From Nematostella vectensis (lineage: Eukaryota > Cnidaria > Anthozoa > Actiniaria > Edwardsiidae), in the NCBI RefSeq assembly GCF_932526225.1, contig NC_064048.1:6430627-6494626 (forward strand): a stretch of 64,000 nucleotides of DNA. The letters run 5' to 3'. The position numbers and the translations under genes are program-made. Under the pieces are notes generated by a model. That model was not told the origin of the DNA. It saw only the letters and a list, made by a program, of their open reading frames with translations, and did no database searches. This document shows positions 33,529 to 45,577 of this stretch, piece by piece; positions within the stretch are counted from its first letter, which is position 1, and each line of letters starts with the position of its first letter.

Positions 33529-33964
33529 CTATAGTGCTGTCACTATTCCAGACACGTCTAACCCACTGAGTGATGAAAATTTTCGACGTGCACAGATAGA
33601 TCCATTAAGAACAAGTGCAGATCATGGCATTGACATTTTTAATGATGTTTTGTCATTCATCACAACAAAGGCTCTCTCAGCCAACCCGTGAATGCAAATG
33701 TATTTTCCATGTTCTCGTGTGCATAAAAGATAAACAGGATAGTGAACAAGGGATGAACACATCCAAGAGGCTGAGAGTACAAACAATAACAAATCCAGAA
33801 AGACGATTATGTCGGGCCTACCTGGCAAGAAAAAAGGTTGAAATAGGTCCTCCAAAACGACGCGATTTTTATAGACAAATTTGTAAGAAGACACTTTTAG
33901 CAGGAAATGGGAGACATGTTATTCCGGAAGTCAATTAATATCCGCAAAATTGTGGTCGCTTTTC

Positions 33965-34175
33965 AAATAATGCGGAAAGTACCAATAGCCAAATAGTGCA
34001 TTAAGTTTTGGTTCGATTCTCATATTCAAATAATGCGAAAAGTTTAAACCAATAGTCAAATAATGCATAGCGTTTCAGTTCGATTATCAAATAATTAAAA
34101 AAGTTTCAATAGGTTATTCAAATAATGCGAAAGTTTTCATTCAAATATCAAATAATGCGTATAAAAGTTTTAATT
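33965..34175. repeat. degenerate tcaaataatgcg repeat
   Basis: TCAAATAATGCG-like phrases recur about every 30-40 bp, six or seven times (near 33,964, 34,026, 34,058, 34,088, 34,119, 34,148). Confidence 0.6.
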
Positions 34176-34992
34176 CGTAAGTAATTTCATGCGTGACACG
34201 CAACATTAATTTTGACCCTGAAAACGCGCCATACCTTTGCGCGATAGTCAATACTTCGCTTGAGATTTCATCCAAGCATTAGCTTATATTTGGTAGGTAA
34301 AAAGGCAACTTTGGCAATTATATTATTGCAAATGCAATCAATGCTTTTCTATCTATAATGTTATTGTGGAAATTCATGTCAATTTGAATTTTAAACGCGT
34401 ATTTCCTTCGTCGATTCATGATACGATTAGTCGAAGACCCGACCCGTAGGGCCGTAGAGAAAGAAATAAGTGTTCGGGAGCTTTTTTCAAGGCCAAAATT
34501 TGAGGTGCTTTAGCTTTATACACTCAGGAATAAAGTAAAGTTAATTACATTTATTTCTTATGTGCATTTTGTATTTTGGTGGGAAAACGGCTGATATTGT
34601 CAACAAGGGAATGCTAGGGAATGCTGTTGAGACCCAAAATAAATTGTGGCTAATAATCGCGGATTTATTGGAACAATTTGGAACAATGAATTAAACAATG
34701 ATATGTAATTACTTATTTATTACAATACTTACTGCTACTAAATTAAAAAAAAGGGAGTTTGTTTTTTTGTAATATTTCTCATTATTATTGTTCCCCCAAT
34801 GCTGCTGCTTCCTAAGTGATGCTCATAAATTCGCCATGAATATGCTAATATCTTAAAACATTTTTTGCTTAGTATTCAGATTTTATTACAAACCCTTCCC
34901 CATTCGTGTCTATATATCTGTCTTCACATCTGTTTCTATATATTTTTTTAAATTTCAAAGCAAATACACCCAAGGAATGTTTGGCCATAGCC

Positions 34993-35465
34993 CCCCTTGT
35001 TACATCCATGGTAATCTAGAAGTTAACCTGAATTACTCCTGAAGGAGTAATTCAAACAGCACCAGAAATATAGGGCCAGCTCATTGTCTCACAAGAGTGG
35101 CTGTTGGAAAACAACTTGGTGGACTAAATATATATTTTGACATTCCAGATTATTTGTTTGAAAATTGCTATATCCTAAAAACTGTTTTGACCCCCCCCCC
35201 CAAATGTGCTATCACTTAGTTGGGAGTTTGCCCTTGTTACATCCATGGTATTCTAGAAGTTAACCAGGTAGGCGTAGTCTTTCCTGAAGGAGTAATTCAA
35301 ACAGCACCAGAAATATATGGCCAGCGCATTGTCTCACAAGAGTGGCTGTTGGAAAACAACTTGGTGGACTAAATATATCTTTTGACTTTCCAGATTATTT
35401 GTTTGAAAATTGCTATATCCTAAAAACTGTTTTGACCCCCCCCCCTCAAATGTGCTATCACTTAT
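34993..35465. repeat. two tandem ~240-bp copies
   Basis: The stretch from cccttgttacatccatggta to aaatgtgctatcactta occurs at 34,993-35,218 and again at 35,231-35,463 with few changes. Each copy contains ggagtaattcaaacagcacc, tctcacaagagtggctgttg and a C run. Confidence 0.9.
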
Positions 35466-36075
35466 AACAATTTTCAAATACATTTTCTATGACAGTGCTC
35501 TGCTGTGGATTATATCTCTTTCTTTGTAGTTTATGTGTATGCTAGTGTATGCTCTCTACACTGCTGTATGATAGCATTTGGTAGAAATTTACACTGTAAA
35601 AGACAGGACAATCAGTCATGTCCATTTTCATGGTGAGTCCCCCCCCCCCCCCCAATCAAACCTGGGGAGTTGGTGCTTCTTACCATTCTTGCCCCAATCA
35701 GTGTTATGATATGGCATTTATAATATAACTCAAGATTTTACAAATGTTTTTAGTATATCCAGGCGGTATTATTATGGCCAAAAATATTATCATACATATA
35801 CACAGGTAACCCATCAGGTATCCCAGTCAACCCTGCGCGCAGGGACTTGTTCCTCCATGAAAAGCACAACAAAATTCGCTGAATTACCTCATTAGGATCA
35901 CTGATTCCATATGAAACTTTCGCACTGTGTAGCCATTTGGGAAACAAGATAGACTAAATAATAACTAAAATTTTGGGGGGGGGTCGTAGCTTTTGGGGTC
36001 ACAGGTTTAGGTTTTAGGTCTTCGTTTTGCAGACACCCACGTTTTTCGGAATTTGTATTTCTAGATCACCTATGT

Positions 36076-37231
36076 TTCTCGGGAAGAGAGCTGGATCACC
36101 AATATTTTTCGGAGTTGCTTTTGTTACCACCATCACCATTTTCGTGAGATTTTTAGGTCCGACATGCTTTAAAAATGGAACCCTAGTATTTTCGGGAGCG
36201 AGTATACAAGGGACATTACCTAGAAATTTCGCTTAAGGATCTTAGAATCGCTAGGAGTTTTGGATGCCTCGGGATGAGTAACTAGATTTTTCGGATGGCT
36301 GTAATTTCGCCTAGCAAATCCGAACAGATAAAAAATATCTAGGAAAGCTCTATATTGTATAAAAATGACTGCAAAAGAATAAAAACGGTATCTTAACTCA
36401 TTTTAGGCCGGTTGTGAAATTTTCGTCGTTTGGTGACCTTGCAAAGTATCCTATTCCCGTGCTCAGTGAGCTAATTTGGTCGACTTCCGCTCGCAAAGTG
36501 ATGAAAACACGCAACAACAATTAACTTTGGTACCTCAGTTAAAAACAAAAATTTTCGTCCACGAAATTCAAGTAATATTTTTGCAAAACATCTAAGAACA
36601 ATATTGGTTCGAATTTTACGGCATAAAAATTGAAACGGCACTTTTACCTATGCATTTTATACCGATTCGGAGTCCAACCATAAACTTTTACAGTATTTAA
36701 GTGAAGGAATGACTCAGGGTTCTCAGACAACCGCTCCGTAGAAATACCTTTTGCGCCTAATTCATCCCAAATTGCCCCCTATACGAAGTACAATAGTCCT
36801 CACGTGTGGCGATGAATGATTTCACCATATCTTTTAAAGCGGTTTTGTAGAATGGATTTTTCTCCAAGACCGCATTACAAACTGTGAAATCGTTCTTTTG
36901 ATCCGAAAGAGCCTGGCCTATTGCTGGCTGGGAAGAAAAATGTGTAACCATTGCTAGCTGTTTCCCGGCAACTTTTAAAATGGATTTTTTTAGGCATCAG
37001 AACATCGTCAATCAAACGACGAAATATGCAATTTTAACGTGTTTTTGGAGGGGGGGGGGGGTTGTGTTTTCTTGTTTCTCAACAATGCTTGTATCATGGC
37101 TTATTCTAGCATCTCCCAATTCCTTTCATTGTCAATTGATCGCATGCTACAATATTTTCCAAGTGCTCGTATGCCCCAATGATTACTTATCACAATCTAA
37201 AGACATGTTTTTTCGATTTTTTTGCAGTAAT
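36076..37231. other. intergenic, nothing recognised
   Basis: Short atttttcgg-type phrases near 36,040-36,200 are probably decayed repeat. Two short open frames (36757-36951 minus, 36980-37300 plus) have no motif. Confidence 0.4.
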
Positions 37232-37321
37232 CTAGCCGGCTCTCTAGTGGGTTTATTCGGAAAATTCCCGAAAATCCGAAAACAGTTTTTTTTCGAATAA
37301 ACCCACTGGAGGGCCGGCTAG
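37232..37321. mobile_element. 90-bp near-perfect hairpin element
   Basis: CTAGCCGGCTCTCTAGTGGG and following bases at 37232 pair with the inverse ending at 37321 over about 28 bp with few mismatches (tagtgggtttattcg / cgaataaacccact). The loop is about 34 nt. Its length and structure fit a tiny MITE. Confidence 0.7.
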
Positions 37322-38459
37322 CAGGCGATGGTTTTATCTTGCCGTGGAGCATTCGATACCCCAGTATCATTTTCTCCTTTTTAAAATGAATTAAAGGTTA
37401 ATTGTTTTTATAACACGTAGCAAAGCCTGTTAATTCAAACAGGAATTTTGGCTTAATTAATTACCGTAGCTGCACTCTAATCATCAAAATTTTACTGACA
37501 ACCGGGCGAATTATTCCTTCAATTTCCCTTTGATGTTTTCTCATTTCGCATACATATCAAGTCGGCCTTATGTAACTGGTAAATTGACTGAAAATTGACA
37601 CGAAAACAGATTACTCGCCAAGGCGGGTGTCTAATTTGTATTTGTTTCTTCATTTATTTAATTTTCATTCCTTTTTTTTCCTTTATATTATCCCCTCTTT
37701 AAAAGAAATTAATAAAAATAAACAAAGCAAAACGGACAAATAAAACTTTGTATAGTTATCAATTAAAAAAGCAATCATAAAAAAAATGAAATAAATACTC
37801 TGTGTTTTTGCAATCACAATCCAGGGAATCGCGAGTTTTTTTGTTTTGTTTTGTTACATAACAAAAACGCGAGGAAATTGATTTGTAAGGCTAAAAAATC
37901 GACTTTACTAGATCTCGATTTACGTGTTTTGTGGCGTCCCGTGCACGGGACTTCAAATACGTAACTTCAAATACAGGACTTCAGGGGACGTGCGCGCGCG
38001 CCATCTGCGTGGCAGTTGCGTGGCATTAGTTTGTCCCAGGGGGAGGGGGGAAGGGAGGCGAGCGCCCTAAAGTAGATAAACAATAAACAGATTCAAGCTC
38101 AAAAGTCGTGTACGGTTATTCGAGAGGGACAGGAGTGTAGTAATAAAAGTATTCCTCGAGGATTGCAATTGCTATTTATGTTTGTAATCTTGTCGTCAAT
38201 GCTAAGAAAGCCATTTCGCAGCAATAAACGCTTTCGCGTGACAAACACAGTGATTGGTTACGAAGTTTGCTATTCCGCTTTTCACGCATAGGTTACTAAA
38301 GTGAAAAAAATAAAATGAAATACGAGGCGAATAACCGAGTAAATTAATGTCACATAGCAAAAAAAAGCTTTTAACTAGAATAACATCTTAAATAAAACCG
38401 ACTGAGCGGCCTTATTGAAATCCCTTTCGAAATTGTTATTGTTGTATAACAGCGGTGTC
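37322..38459. other. upstream region of the HELT-like gene
   Basis: AT-rich DNA with a GC-rich patch at about 37,930-38,060 (ggacgtgcgcgcgcgccatc). No exon was recognised. Distal control elements may lie here but cannot be identified by eye. Confidence 0.35.
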
Positions 38460-38525
38460 CACGTGAATTTGGAGACATGCCCCCTCTTCGTTACATAACA
38501 GTCTAGACTTAGCTAGGCGCACGTG
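38460..38525 (+). promoter_or_regulatory. two CACGTG E-boxes upstream of the HELT-like start
   Basis: CACGTG occurs at 38460-38465 and 38520-38525, about 190 and 125 bp before the ATG. Hey/HELT/HES-class bHLH repressors bind CACGTG-type and N-box sites, so negative autoregulation is plausible. No TATA box was identified and the transcription start is unknown. Confidence 0.4.
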
Positions 38526-38649
38526 AGCTTGTGTAGCCCAGAATTCTACTCGGTCAAGTGTGGTAGTGATAGCAAAATAACCTCCCCGCTCGACAGCAAA
38601 CATGTCTTGATGCTAGAACACTGAACAGCTACATTGAAACTCTCCGAAA

Positions 38650-38784
38650 ATGATCAATTCGCAAGCAATGGACTCTAGAACTTTAAACCCAAGTGGAAAG
38701 AGAGAGAATCGCGATGATGAATCTGTTATTTCAGTGACCGAGTCTTTTGATAATACAAGTTTCTCTGGCAAGAAAAAAGCAAAT
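38650..38784 (+). CDS. HELT-like bHLH-Orange factor, exon 1
   Basis: 45 codons from ATG 38650 to the donor AAT|gtaagt, phase 0. The N-terminus is Ser/Thr/Asp-rich with two basic patches (GKRENRDDE and GKKKAN) and has no domain. This start was chosen because the exon ends in a consensus donor whose phase matches the bHLH exon at 40,704. It is the first ATG of that frame in the immediate upstream sequence. The next in-frame Met is residue 7. Confidence 0.75.
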
Positions 38785-39570
38785 GTAAGTATTTGTCTGA
38801 AATATTCGGCCTTACAGAGAATGAACAAATTTTTTGGTTGATCATAAAGACAAATTTTATCGTAATGTTTAACACAATTAGGTATCTACACTTTGAAGTT
38901 TCAGTTCTGTTTACATGTGAGCTTTTAAAAGTTATTAACATTATTTAAATTTACCGTTTCCTCGCACTGCTCATGGCGTACAACTTTGCAATATATTTTC
39001 CCCGATGAATTAAGTATGTATGTATTTTTTTTTGTTATTCGTATTTCATAAGAGCGAGTCCATACACAGGTAGCCCAAAACGTGTTGTCTTTTACCATAA
39101 AGGCTACAAAGGGTGTTCGAATAAGGTCTTTACGTCAGATGAAAAAATATATAGTTGATATAAAAATCTATTTATTTTAATATATTAACATTATGCAGCT
39201 ATAAACAATGTTGTCGTAGCTTAAGTTATAGATATAACACAAGGAAACCTTTTCTACGCAATTTGAATTGTTGTAAACCGTCTGGTGGGTTATTTGATAA
39301 GAATCAGCAAATATTTATCTTTTTAGGGTTAGAAAATTAGGTATGAGTTAGGATTATTCACAATTTTGCTGTATGACAGATAGATACCAGTTTTGCAGTT
39401 ATTTCCCAATTCTTTACTCCACAATTCACTACCTCTCCTAATTACACCCACCTCTCTGCTCTGTAGATGCTAAGTGCCTTCTTTCTTGATGGAAGTGTTT
39501 CATCCATTTACAAAATAGGATGTATATTACTAGATCCCCTTGGAAGGGTGGAAATGTCAGGATGCATTCA

Positions 39571-39754
39571 TAGCTGTCAACCCAACTTCTACAGAAATCT
39601 TGTGAAATTGGGTGAAATAGTAAATATGTGAAAAAACCCAAGATAGCCAATGCCAATGAATACAGAGAATGTATGAACATTCTTACAAAAATTAGGCTTG
39701 TGATAAGGTCCAAAATCTTGTGATTCCAGTCTAATGCGAGTGAGTTGACAGCTA
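39571..39754 (+). mobile_element. MITE copy 1 in HELT-like intron 1
   Basis: TAGCTGTCAAC at the left and GTTGACAGCTA at the right are inverted termini. The interior (aaatcttgtgaaattgggtg, aacattcttacaaaaattag) is shared with copy 2 at 39,845. Confidence 0.75.
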
Positions 39755-39844
39755 TGTGCATTAAATGGCCCTGCTAAAAGAGTAATGGGGATATCATAGA
39801 GATGCGCCCATAAACATTGACTTGTCATAAGTTGATATAATTTA

Positions 39845-40031
39845 TAGCTGTCAACTCAACTTGGACTGGAATCTTGTGAAATTGGGTGAAATACAGTAAA
39901 TATGTTAAACAAACCCAAGAGAGCCAATGCGGGTGAATTAAGAGAATTTATGAACATTCTCACAAAAATTAAGCTTGTGATGAAGTCCAAAATCTTGTGA
40001 CACCCGTCTAATGAGGATGAGTTGACAGCTA
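39845..40031 (+). mobile_element. MITE copy 2 in HELT-like intron 1
   Basis: Same termini (TAGCTGTCAACTCA / TGAGTTGACAGCTA) and interior as copy 1, in the same orientation, 90 bp downstream of it. Confidence 0.75.
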
Positions 40032-40703
40032 CTGTATGTATACTTGGTTAGTTTTATCCACTCAGTTAACAATAACCATATGTATCACAGCTTTTCTAAT
40101 TTATGGAACCTACGGAAACTTACGGAACCTACGGAAATGTCTCTTTAAGCCAAAAAATCATACATTTCTATGCATACCCTGAGTAGCAGATGCTTGAGCT
40201 TTGAGGCTTGTGTTTCCAAGTTACATAGGATGTTACGTAAGGATGGCCCTTATATCCCAAACAGGAACAGAATAGCATCTTGTTTATATTTAAAAATATA
40301 TTGTTGAGAATATATTCCTATAAACATTGACATGGCTTTTTAATCAACATATTCCACATTTTCTTGTTTGACATAACCAAAAGATTTGATTTACAATGGT
40401 GCACATGAGGCCTGTGTCGAAGCCTGGTGCCAGGACTTACTCTCAAATATAGCACAAATGAGAACAGAGACAAACCTTTTTGGCCATTTGACATTCTCAT
40501 AACACTTACAGTGTATAACATTCTGGTGCCTTACAAGGAAAAGAATAACATGACTGGGTGATCTCTATACATCCTAGCTGTATTTTCCTGTAAAATATTT
40601 GCAAAACACAACTACAACTAAAAAAAAAACATTATAGCAATTGGAAGCCAAAGAGGTAGAATCTACAATTTCACACATTGATTTCATGTTGTTTTTCTCA
40701 CAG

Positions 40704-40808
40704 TCTGAATGCTCTCACAAAGTCATCGAGAAGAGAAGGCGTGACAGAATCAATAGCTGCTTGTCAGAGCTGGCGCAATTGATCCCATCAGCGCAGAATG
40801 GAAAACAG
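40704..40808 (+). CDS. HELT-like bHLH-Orange factor, exon 2 (basic region and helix 1)
   Basis: 35 codons between acceptor ttctcacag and donor CAG|gttggg, phase 0 at both ends. It encodes SHKVIEKRRRDRINSCLSEL, the basic region and first helix. The E of EKRRR is the DNA-contacting glutamate of E-box binders. HES proteins have Pro and Hey proteins Gly at the position three before it; here it is Lys, as in HELT. This residue and the SHKVIEKRRRDRIN text are the main reasons for a HELT-like call over HES, Hey or Dec. Confidence 0.92.
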
Positions 40809-41034
40809 GTTGGGATTTTTTACTCAGCTCAACCTTTCTTGTCCCCACCAACAGATACAGTTAGTTTTTTGATAAACCAGCTAGTATACAGAAAAAGAGT
40901 TGTAGAATTCCCCACCTTCCCAACATTTTTTAGCATTTTGGCCAAATAAACCTTTAAATGTCCTACATGAACCAGGTGTGCATCTGGGTGATACAACCCC
41001 TAAAATGTAACTAACTTTCCAATTGTGTTCTTAG

Positions 41035-41155
41035 GGATCAGGAAAGCTGGAAAAAGCAGAAATATTGGAACTAACAGTTGAATACGTAAAAAAAAATCTT
41101 CAAAACCCAAATCAAATCCAACAGGATGGGACGGACAAGGGCGCTAATGAAAAAG
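41035..41155 (+). CDS. HELT-like bHLH-Orange factor, exon 3 (loop end and helix 2)
   Basis: 40 codons plus one base, from acceptor gttcttag to donor AAAG|gtatgt. It encodes SGKLEKAEILELTVEYVKKN, the second helix with the KLEKAEILE signature shared by HELT and Hey. A short polar linker (NPNQIQQDG) follows. The intron between helix 1 and helix 2 (226 bp) sits in the loop, as is common for HES/Hey-class genes. Confidence 0.92.
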
Positions 41156-42756
41156 GTATGTTGATAGGCTTTCTCTAATAGCATTTGTCATGTGTGCAGA
41201 TATGTATTCTCCCCAAATGTTGCGGGTTTGTTTTAGTAGGATTGTGTGTAGGATCTCTTTACAGATGTCGGCAGAAGTCATAATTAGGTTGTCTTGAAAA
41301 GAAGTGACATTTATGTAGGCTTATTTAAAAGCATGCAGGTAGGTGATCAATTTTTTTTGTAGCTTTGTCATTTTGTGGGTTGTTTTGAAAATAAGTGAAA
41401 TTTATGTAGACTTATTAAAAAGCATTGTAGGTTGTCTTAAAAATAAGTGAAATTTATGTAAACTTATTTAAAAGCATGCAGGTAGGTGATCATTTTTTTG
41501 TAGCTTTGTATGTAAATAAGAAAATAAATGTATTATGCATACTATTTCTACCTTTTGTATAAAAAGTACATTTTTTTCACTCATCCTTTTTCTTTTGCTG
41601 TTACAGAAAAAAATAAGTAACTAGTTGTACTTAACTTTTCTTATCAACTGTTTCACCACTCCCCTCAACTCAAGTTTGTTTTAGACTAACAAATAATATT
41701 GTGACTATGTCTTTAAGCAAAAAAAACATGTCTTATGCAGCATACTATTATGTAATTGCCACCTTTTGCATAAAATTACATTTTTTAATTAATCCTTTTC
41801 TTTGCTGTGACAGTAATTTATGTAGTCCGTTGTATGTAGTCCAGTAATTTATGTAGTAATTTATGTAGGTCTCATTGAGATTTATTCAGAAATGTTTCAT
41901 TCAAGATGCAGAAAACACCCCTGTTTAGTGGAATTGCTCCCAAGCAACCTTCCAGTTCAAAAAGTAAACATTTCTGAATAAACAACAGTCACCTGGCTGA
42001 CTTCACTACTTTTCTTGGCACTCATTAGCCTTCTTACTGCCTTCCTTGAGTCTTATATCAGACACGAATCTTCTTATGTCTCTATCCTGCTTTCTGGTCT
42101 TGTTTCAGGTCTGTTTCTAGGGAGAATGTGAAAATTGAAGGCTCAGGATATCTGTGTTATTTCTGGTTAAGTGACCTTAAAGCATTTTGCTTTAAATGCC
42201 ACCACCTCCACTCTCCAGCCATCTCCAGGAAAAATCTGCTGTGTGGATGGGGAGATTTTGACCCAATGCATGTTTCAATATTTTAAACTCATACACAGGG
42301 CTGGCAAAAGAACACCTGCTGTTGAATTTTAGCTCGCAAAAACTTTTGAGTTTGTGGCATGATTTATCAAAAGATAAGAAAAACACACACACAGGTGTAG
42401 TTATCAATGCAGTCTCTTTTATCTTTGAAGCGACTAATGCAGGCTAAATTTCCAGCCCTATTTCACTAAGTTGACATTGACTGCTACCCCTTGCCCTCAC
42501 TTACAGATTTTCTTTAGAATGGACCACCAGGTGTTTCAGGGAAGGGTTAGCAGGGTAAAATGATAATAAATCATGCAAGCCTTTAGGAAGAAAATACTCC
42601 AAACATATGGTAAATTTACTTTTTAAAAACAGTTTTGCATAAAAAATGGCCATCTCTCTTTTCTCCTCCTTAAATATCCAATGGTCCGCCCCTTAGGCCA
42701 TATAGAAAAATATTTTGTTTGTGGTCACCTTGCTGCAGTGATTGATGCTATGCACA

Positions 42757-42880
42757 ACCGTCGTACTTTCCATGAGCCGTATTAAATGCAAATGCATGCA
42801 AATGAAGAAAAAGCAATACATCTGGCTCATTTGCATTAATTTTCATTGAATACGGCTCATGGGTAATACGACGTTTGAAC
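42757..42880. mobile_element. palindromic MITE in HELT-like intron 3
   Basis: cgtcgtactttccatgagcc and cgtattaaatgcaaatg are matched in inverse order by ttcattgaatacggctcatg and ggtaatacgacg. The whole forms a stem of about 45 bp with a short loop. Confidence 0.65.
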
Positions 42881-44492
42881 TTAGCCTGAGAACTCTTGTT
42901 AGCCTTTGTTATTGTTTTTGTTGAATATCGGAAAACAACTAGCATTCAAAAACCTTTTTTTTTTATATAAATTATTGACCGAAATGGACAAAAAGATATT
43001 GCAATAGCTTCCCCGCTTCAGCCGATGAAAATTGATGTTTTTTTTTACTCTTGGTATTTTACTATGATGACATTTTTACTGATCAAAGCTTTAACGTGAC
43101 ATACTGACTCGACAAGAGTTGTCTTGCTTGTGCCAAGAATTGTGACCATAGACAAATAAATTTTCAACTTAATCCCATCCCGGTTTTTAAATATCAAACT
43201 AAAAAACATATAAGTTTCATATTTGCACTTTGGGTTTATAAGGACTATCTCTTACCCTCCCCATCCTTGCAAACCTTTTATTCCAGCCATCTCTTACATG
43301 GGGAGATCTGGTAGCTTACTGCCTCATGTTTAATACAACAACTTAACCGAACCCCTTTAAGAGTTTCATTTCAAGGGCTAAAATGACTAGTCTTTCGTTA
43401 AAAGGTATGTATCAGACGAGGTAAGGTATTCTATTTGACTAAAGGGAGAAGGATTTTTTTTCCCGTGAAATAGTTTAATGTTGTAGCTCCGATTAAAGGA
43501 AACTGCGTTAAAGTCACTTAGTCAAAAGGTCCAGGTCTTCAATTTAGTAGCATACTCTTTAAAACTTCAGAGAGTCTTTTCGTACACCTTTTAGGCGGGC
43601 CCTGTTCTTAAGCGACAATTTTTGGTGATTTTTCAACGTTCCTATGGGGTCGGGACCTGTTCCGTTCATTAAACCAACTGTTTCTTCATTAGAGGAAGTT
43701 CCGGATAGACGCGTTCAATATACCTTATCAACGCTAACTCGGCTTGATCAGCGAGTAGGCAAGACACGTTAATTACCGCGAAATAACCATAGCTTCATTA
43801 CTATGAACTGTATGAAAGAAACATTTAAGATATATTGCAAAAGATAAGTCCTAGGAGTTTTGTAGAACGCGATATTTTTTCTCCTGTTTGTTTGTATGTT
43901 CTAAGTGCATGCCTGTTTCTCACCCTAAAATACAGATTTACACGAAAATAAAGAAATGTAAGCATCACATTGTATAGCTTTCTACAAAAACTGGGCGTTT
44001 TATCTTTGAGGATTCTTTCTTCCGGCTTAGTATCTAAAGTGTTTCATTCACGCCTTGTTTATAGGAATATAAAATGGGTATTTGACGGAAATTTCGTGAC
44101 TTGATTAACTGTAACATTATGCAGTTTGCCTACTAGCTATTATTATATCGGAGAAAACCGTATACCAGTTGTGTTGGTTTATTAAAATATTGAGTTCTAT
44201 TTAAATTAAGTGTTAAAATGTCACGGTGAAAGCAAAGTGAAAACATTATAATTTGTTTGGCTAACTACTTTTATCTATTAACTACTCTATCTATTTAACC
44301 AATCAACTCAAAGGTGTTTAAGTGGTAAAATTGGCATGATGTTGTCAATAGTATTGTTAAAAGGCTTTCCCTCTTTTTGGTTGGAGTTGTTTTAAATTGA
44401 ATAGCGCAGTCGTTGTGCACATTTCTCCCTTCTACTGTGAACATTTTTCATCATGAGTGTTTATATTTTCTCGTTGTGTCGCTTTCCTGCAG

Positions 44493-45577
44493 ATAATAAT
44501 CAACACAAGCCAGTTGTCACGATGGCCGAGCTTCGCAAGTACTGGATGGGCTATAGTGATTGTACAGCGGAAGTCCTTCGATTCCTCGTCGCCGTGGAAG
44601 CTATGGACCCTCAACAGCCTTGTTTCCAGCGTCTGATGGCGCATCTACGGCACCGGCACAACTTGATGGTCGAATACAAGGAAAACGGGAACAGCCAGGC
44701 GCATCATGGGCAAGGCCACCATGGCAACAAGAAGAACAACGAGACGGGAACATCTAAGGGGAAGTCACCGAGGAAGAAATCCCACGCTGCCGTGGCTGAT
44801 GAGCCTGTAGCTTCCAGCAAGAAGCCGAGGTTAAAGGAGCCTCAGGAACCCCCGCAGATGAAGTTACCGTTCATTGATTCGTTGGAAGAGGAGGATAAGA
44901 AGAGCGGAAATGGGAGCATCAGCGGAAGCAGCAGTTCGAACGAGAACGGAAGCTCAAACGGAAACGGAAGTAGCGATACTGGAAACGGAAATGGAAACGG
45001 CAGCGACAGCAGCAGCAGCAACAGCGCCGGGTCGCTGCAATTCGGTAACGTGTCGGGCGACAGTAACATGCATCTTCGGAACCAGTTCATGCCTCAGCCT
45101 TACGGAATGCCGACGTACGCCCTCCATCCGGCAGGGACACACTACATACCCGTCGCACTACACTCCGGAATCCCCATGCCGCAGATGCCATTCCCCAATT
45201 TCAGCAGCATGCTTCCGGTAGCGACAATGCTGTCAGGGGGACTGGGGCCGTACCTCGGGGGTCAAATGCAGATGCCAGTATTCCCGCCGAGCCCTCCTAT
45301 GAGTGGCATCTTTCCGAACGGTCCCCTCAATATTCCTCCATTTCCAGAAACGGCTGGGAAGCCTTCGAGGAGTCGCCTGAACCCGCAAGGATGTAAAGAC
45401 TGCAAGGTGGAACAGGGCCAAGAAGGGTCGGGCCCGGCAAGCGAGAACGAGTCCAATTCCAGCGGGGACGAGTGCAGTTTTACATCACGGTCGTCCGGAA
45501 ATATGTCCGAGATTGGAGTCCAAACAGACCACGCCCAACTGGAGTACGCAAACTCATTCAGCCCTAACAGCCGATAA
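44493..45577 (+). CDS. HELT-like bHLH-Orange factor, exon 4 (Orange domain and C-terminus)
   Basis: The exon begins after acceptor tttcctgcag, phase 1, giving Asp with the last base of exon 3, and runs to the stop at 45575-45577. It encodes the Orange domain (AELRKYWMGYSDCTAEVLRF to HLRHRHNLM, about residues 132-175), a Lys-rich nuclear-localisation-like stretch (KGKSPRKKSH) and a Ser/Asn/Gly repeat tract. A Pro/Met-rich segment (YGMPTYALHP, MPQMPFPNF) and a Ser-rich acidic end follow. Total predicted length is 481 residues, about twice vertebrate HELT; the extra length is the low-complexity C-terminal half. No terminal WRPW or YRPW Groucho motif is present. It probably acts in the nucleus as a repressor in cell-fate choice. 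A clockwork-orange-like assignment is the main alternative. Confidence 0.92.

Larger units (their letters stand above)
31690..36075. mobile_element. ~4.4-kb unit with ~200-bp inverted repeats
   Basis: 31,725-31,920 (gggtgtctacaaaacgaaaa, tgaccccaaaagctacg, cccaaatggctacacaacgg, gaatcagtgatcctt) matches 35,882-36,040 in inverse orientation, with looser matching outward. The unit encloses a 33-bp minisatellite, a degenerate 35-bp repeat and a 240-bp tandem duplication. No transposase was recognised. Whether it moved as one unit is unproven, since simple inverted duplication is also possible. Confidence 0.5.

Noticed and set aside
44453-44492. ATG at 44453 as the start of the Orange-domain protein
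   Set aside because: The 13 codons before 44,493 end in a strong acceptor (tttcctgcag). Splicing in phase 1 from exon 3 gives a continuous bHLH-Orange protein, so the ATG lies in the intron.
44842-45090. Minus-strand leucine/proline-rich frame
   Set aside because: It is antisense to the Ser/Asn/Gly tract of the HELT-like exon 4, a compositional shadow.
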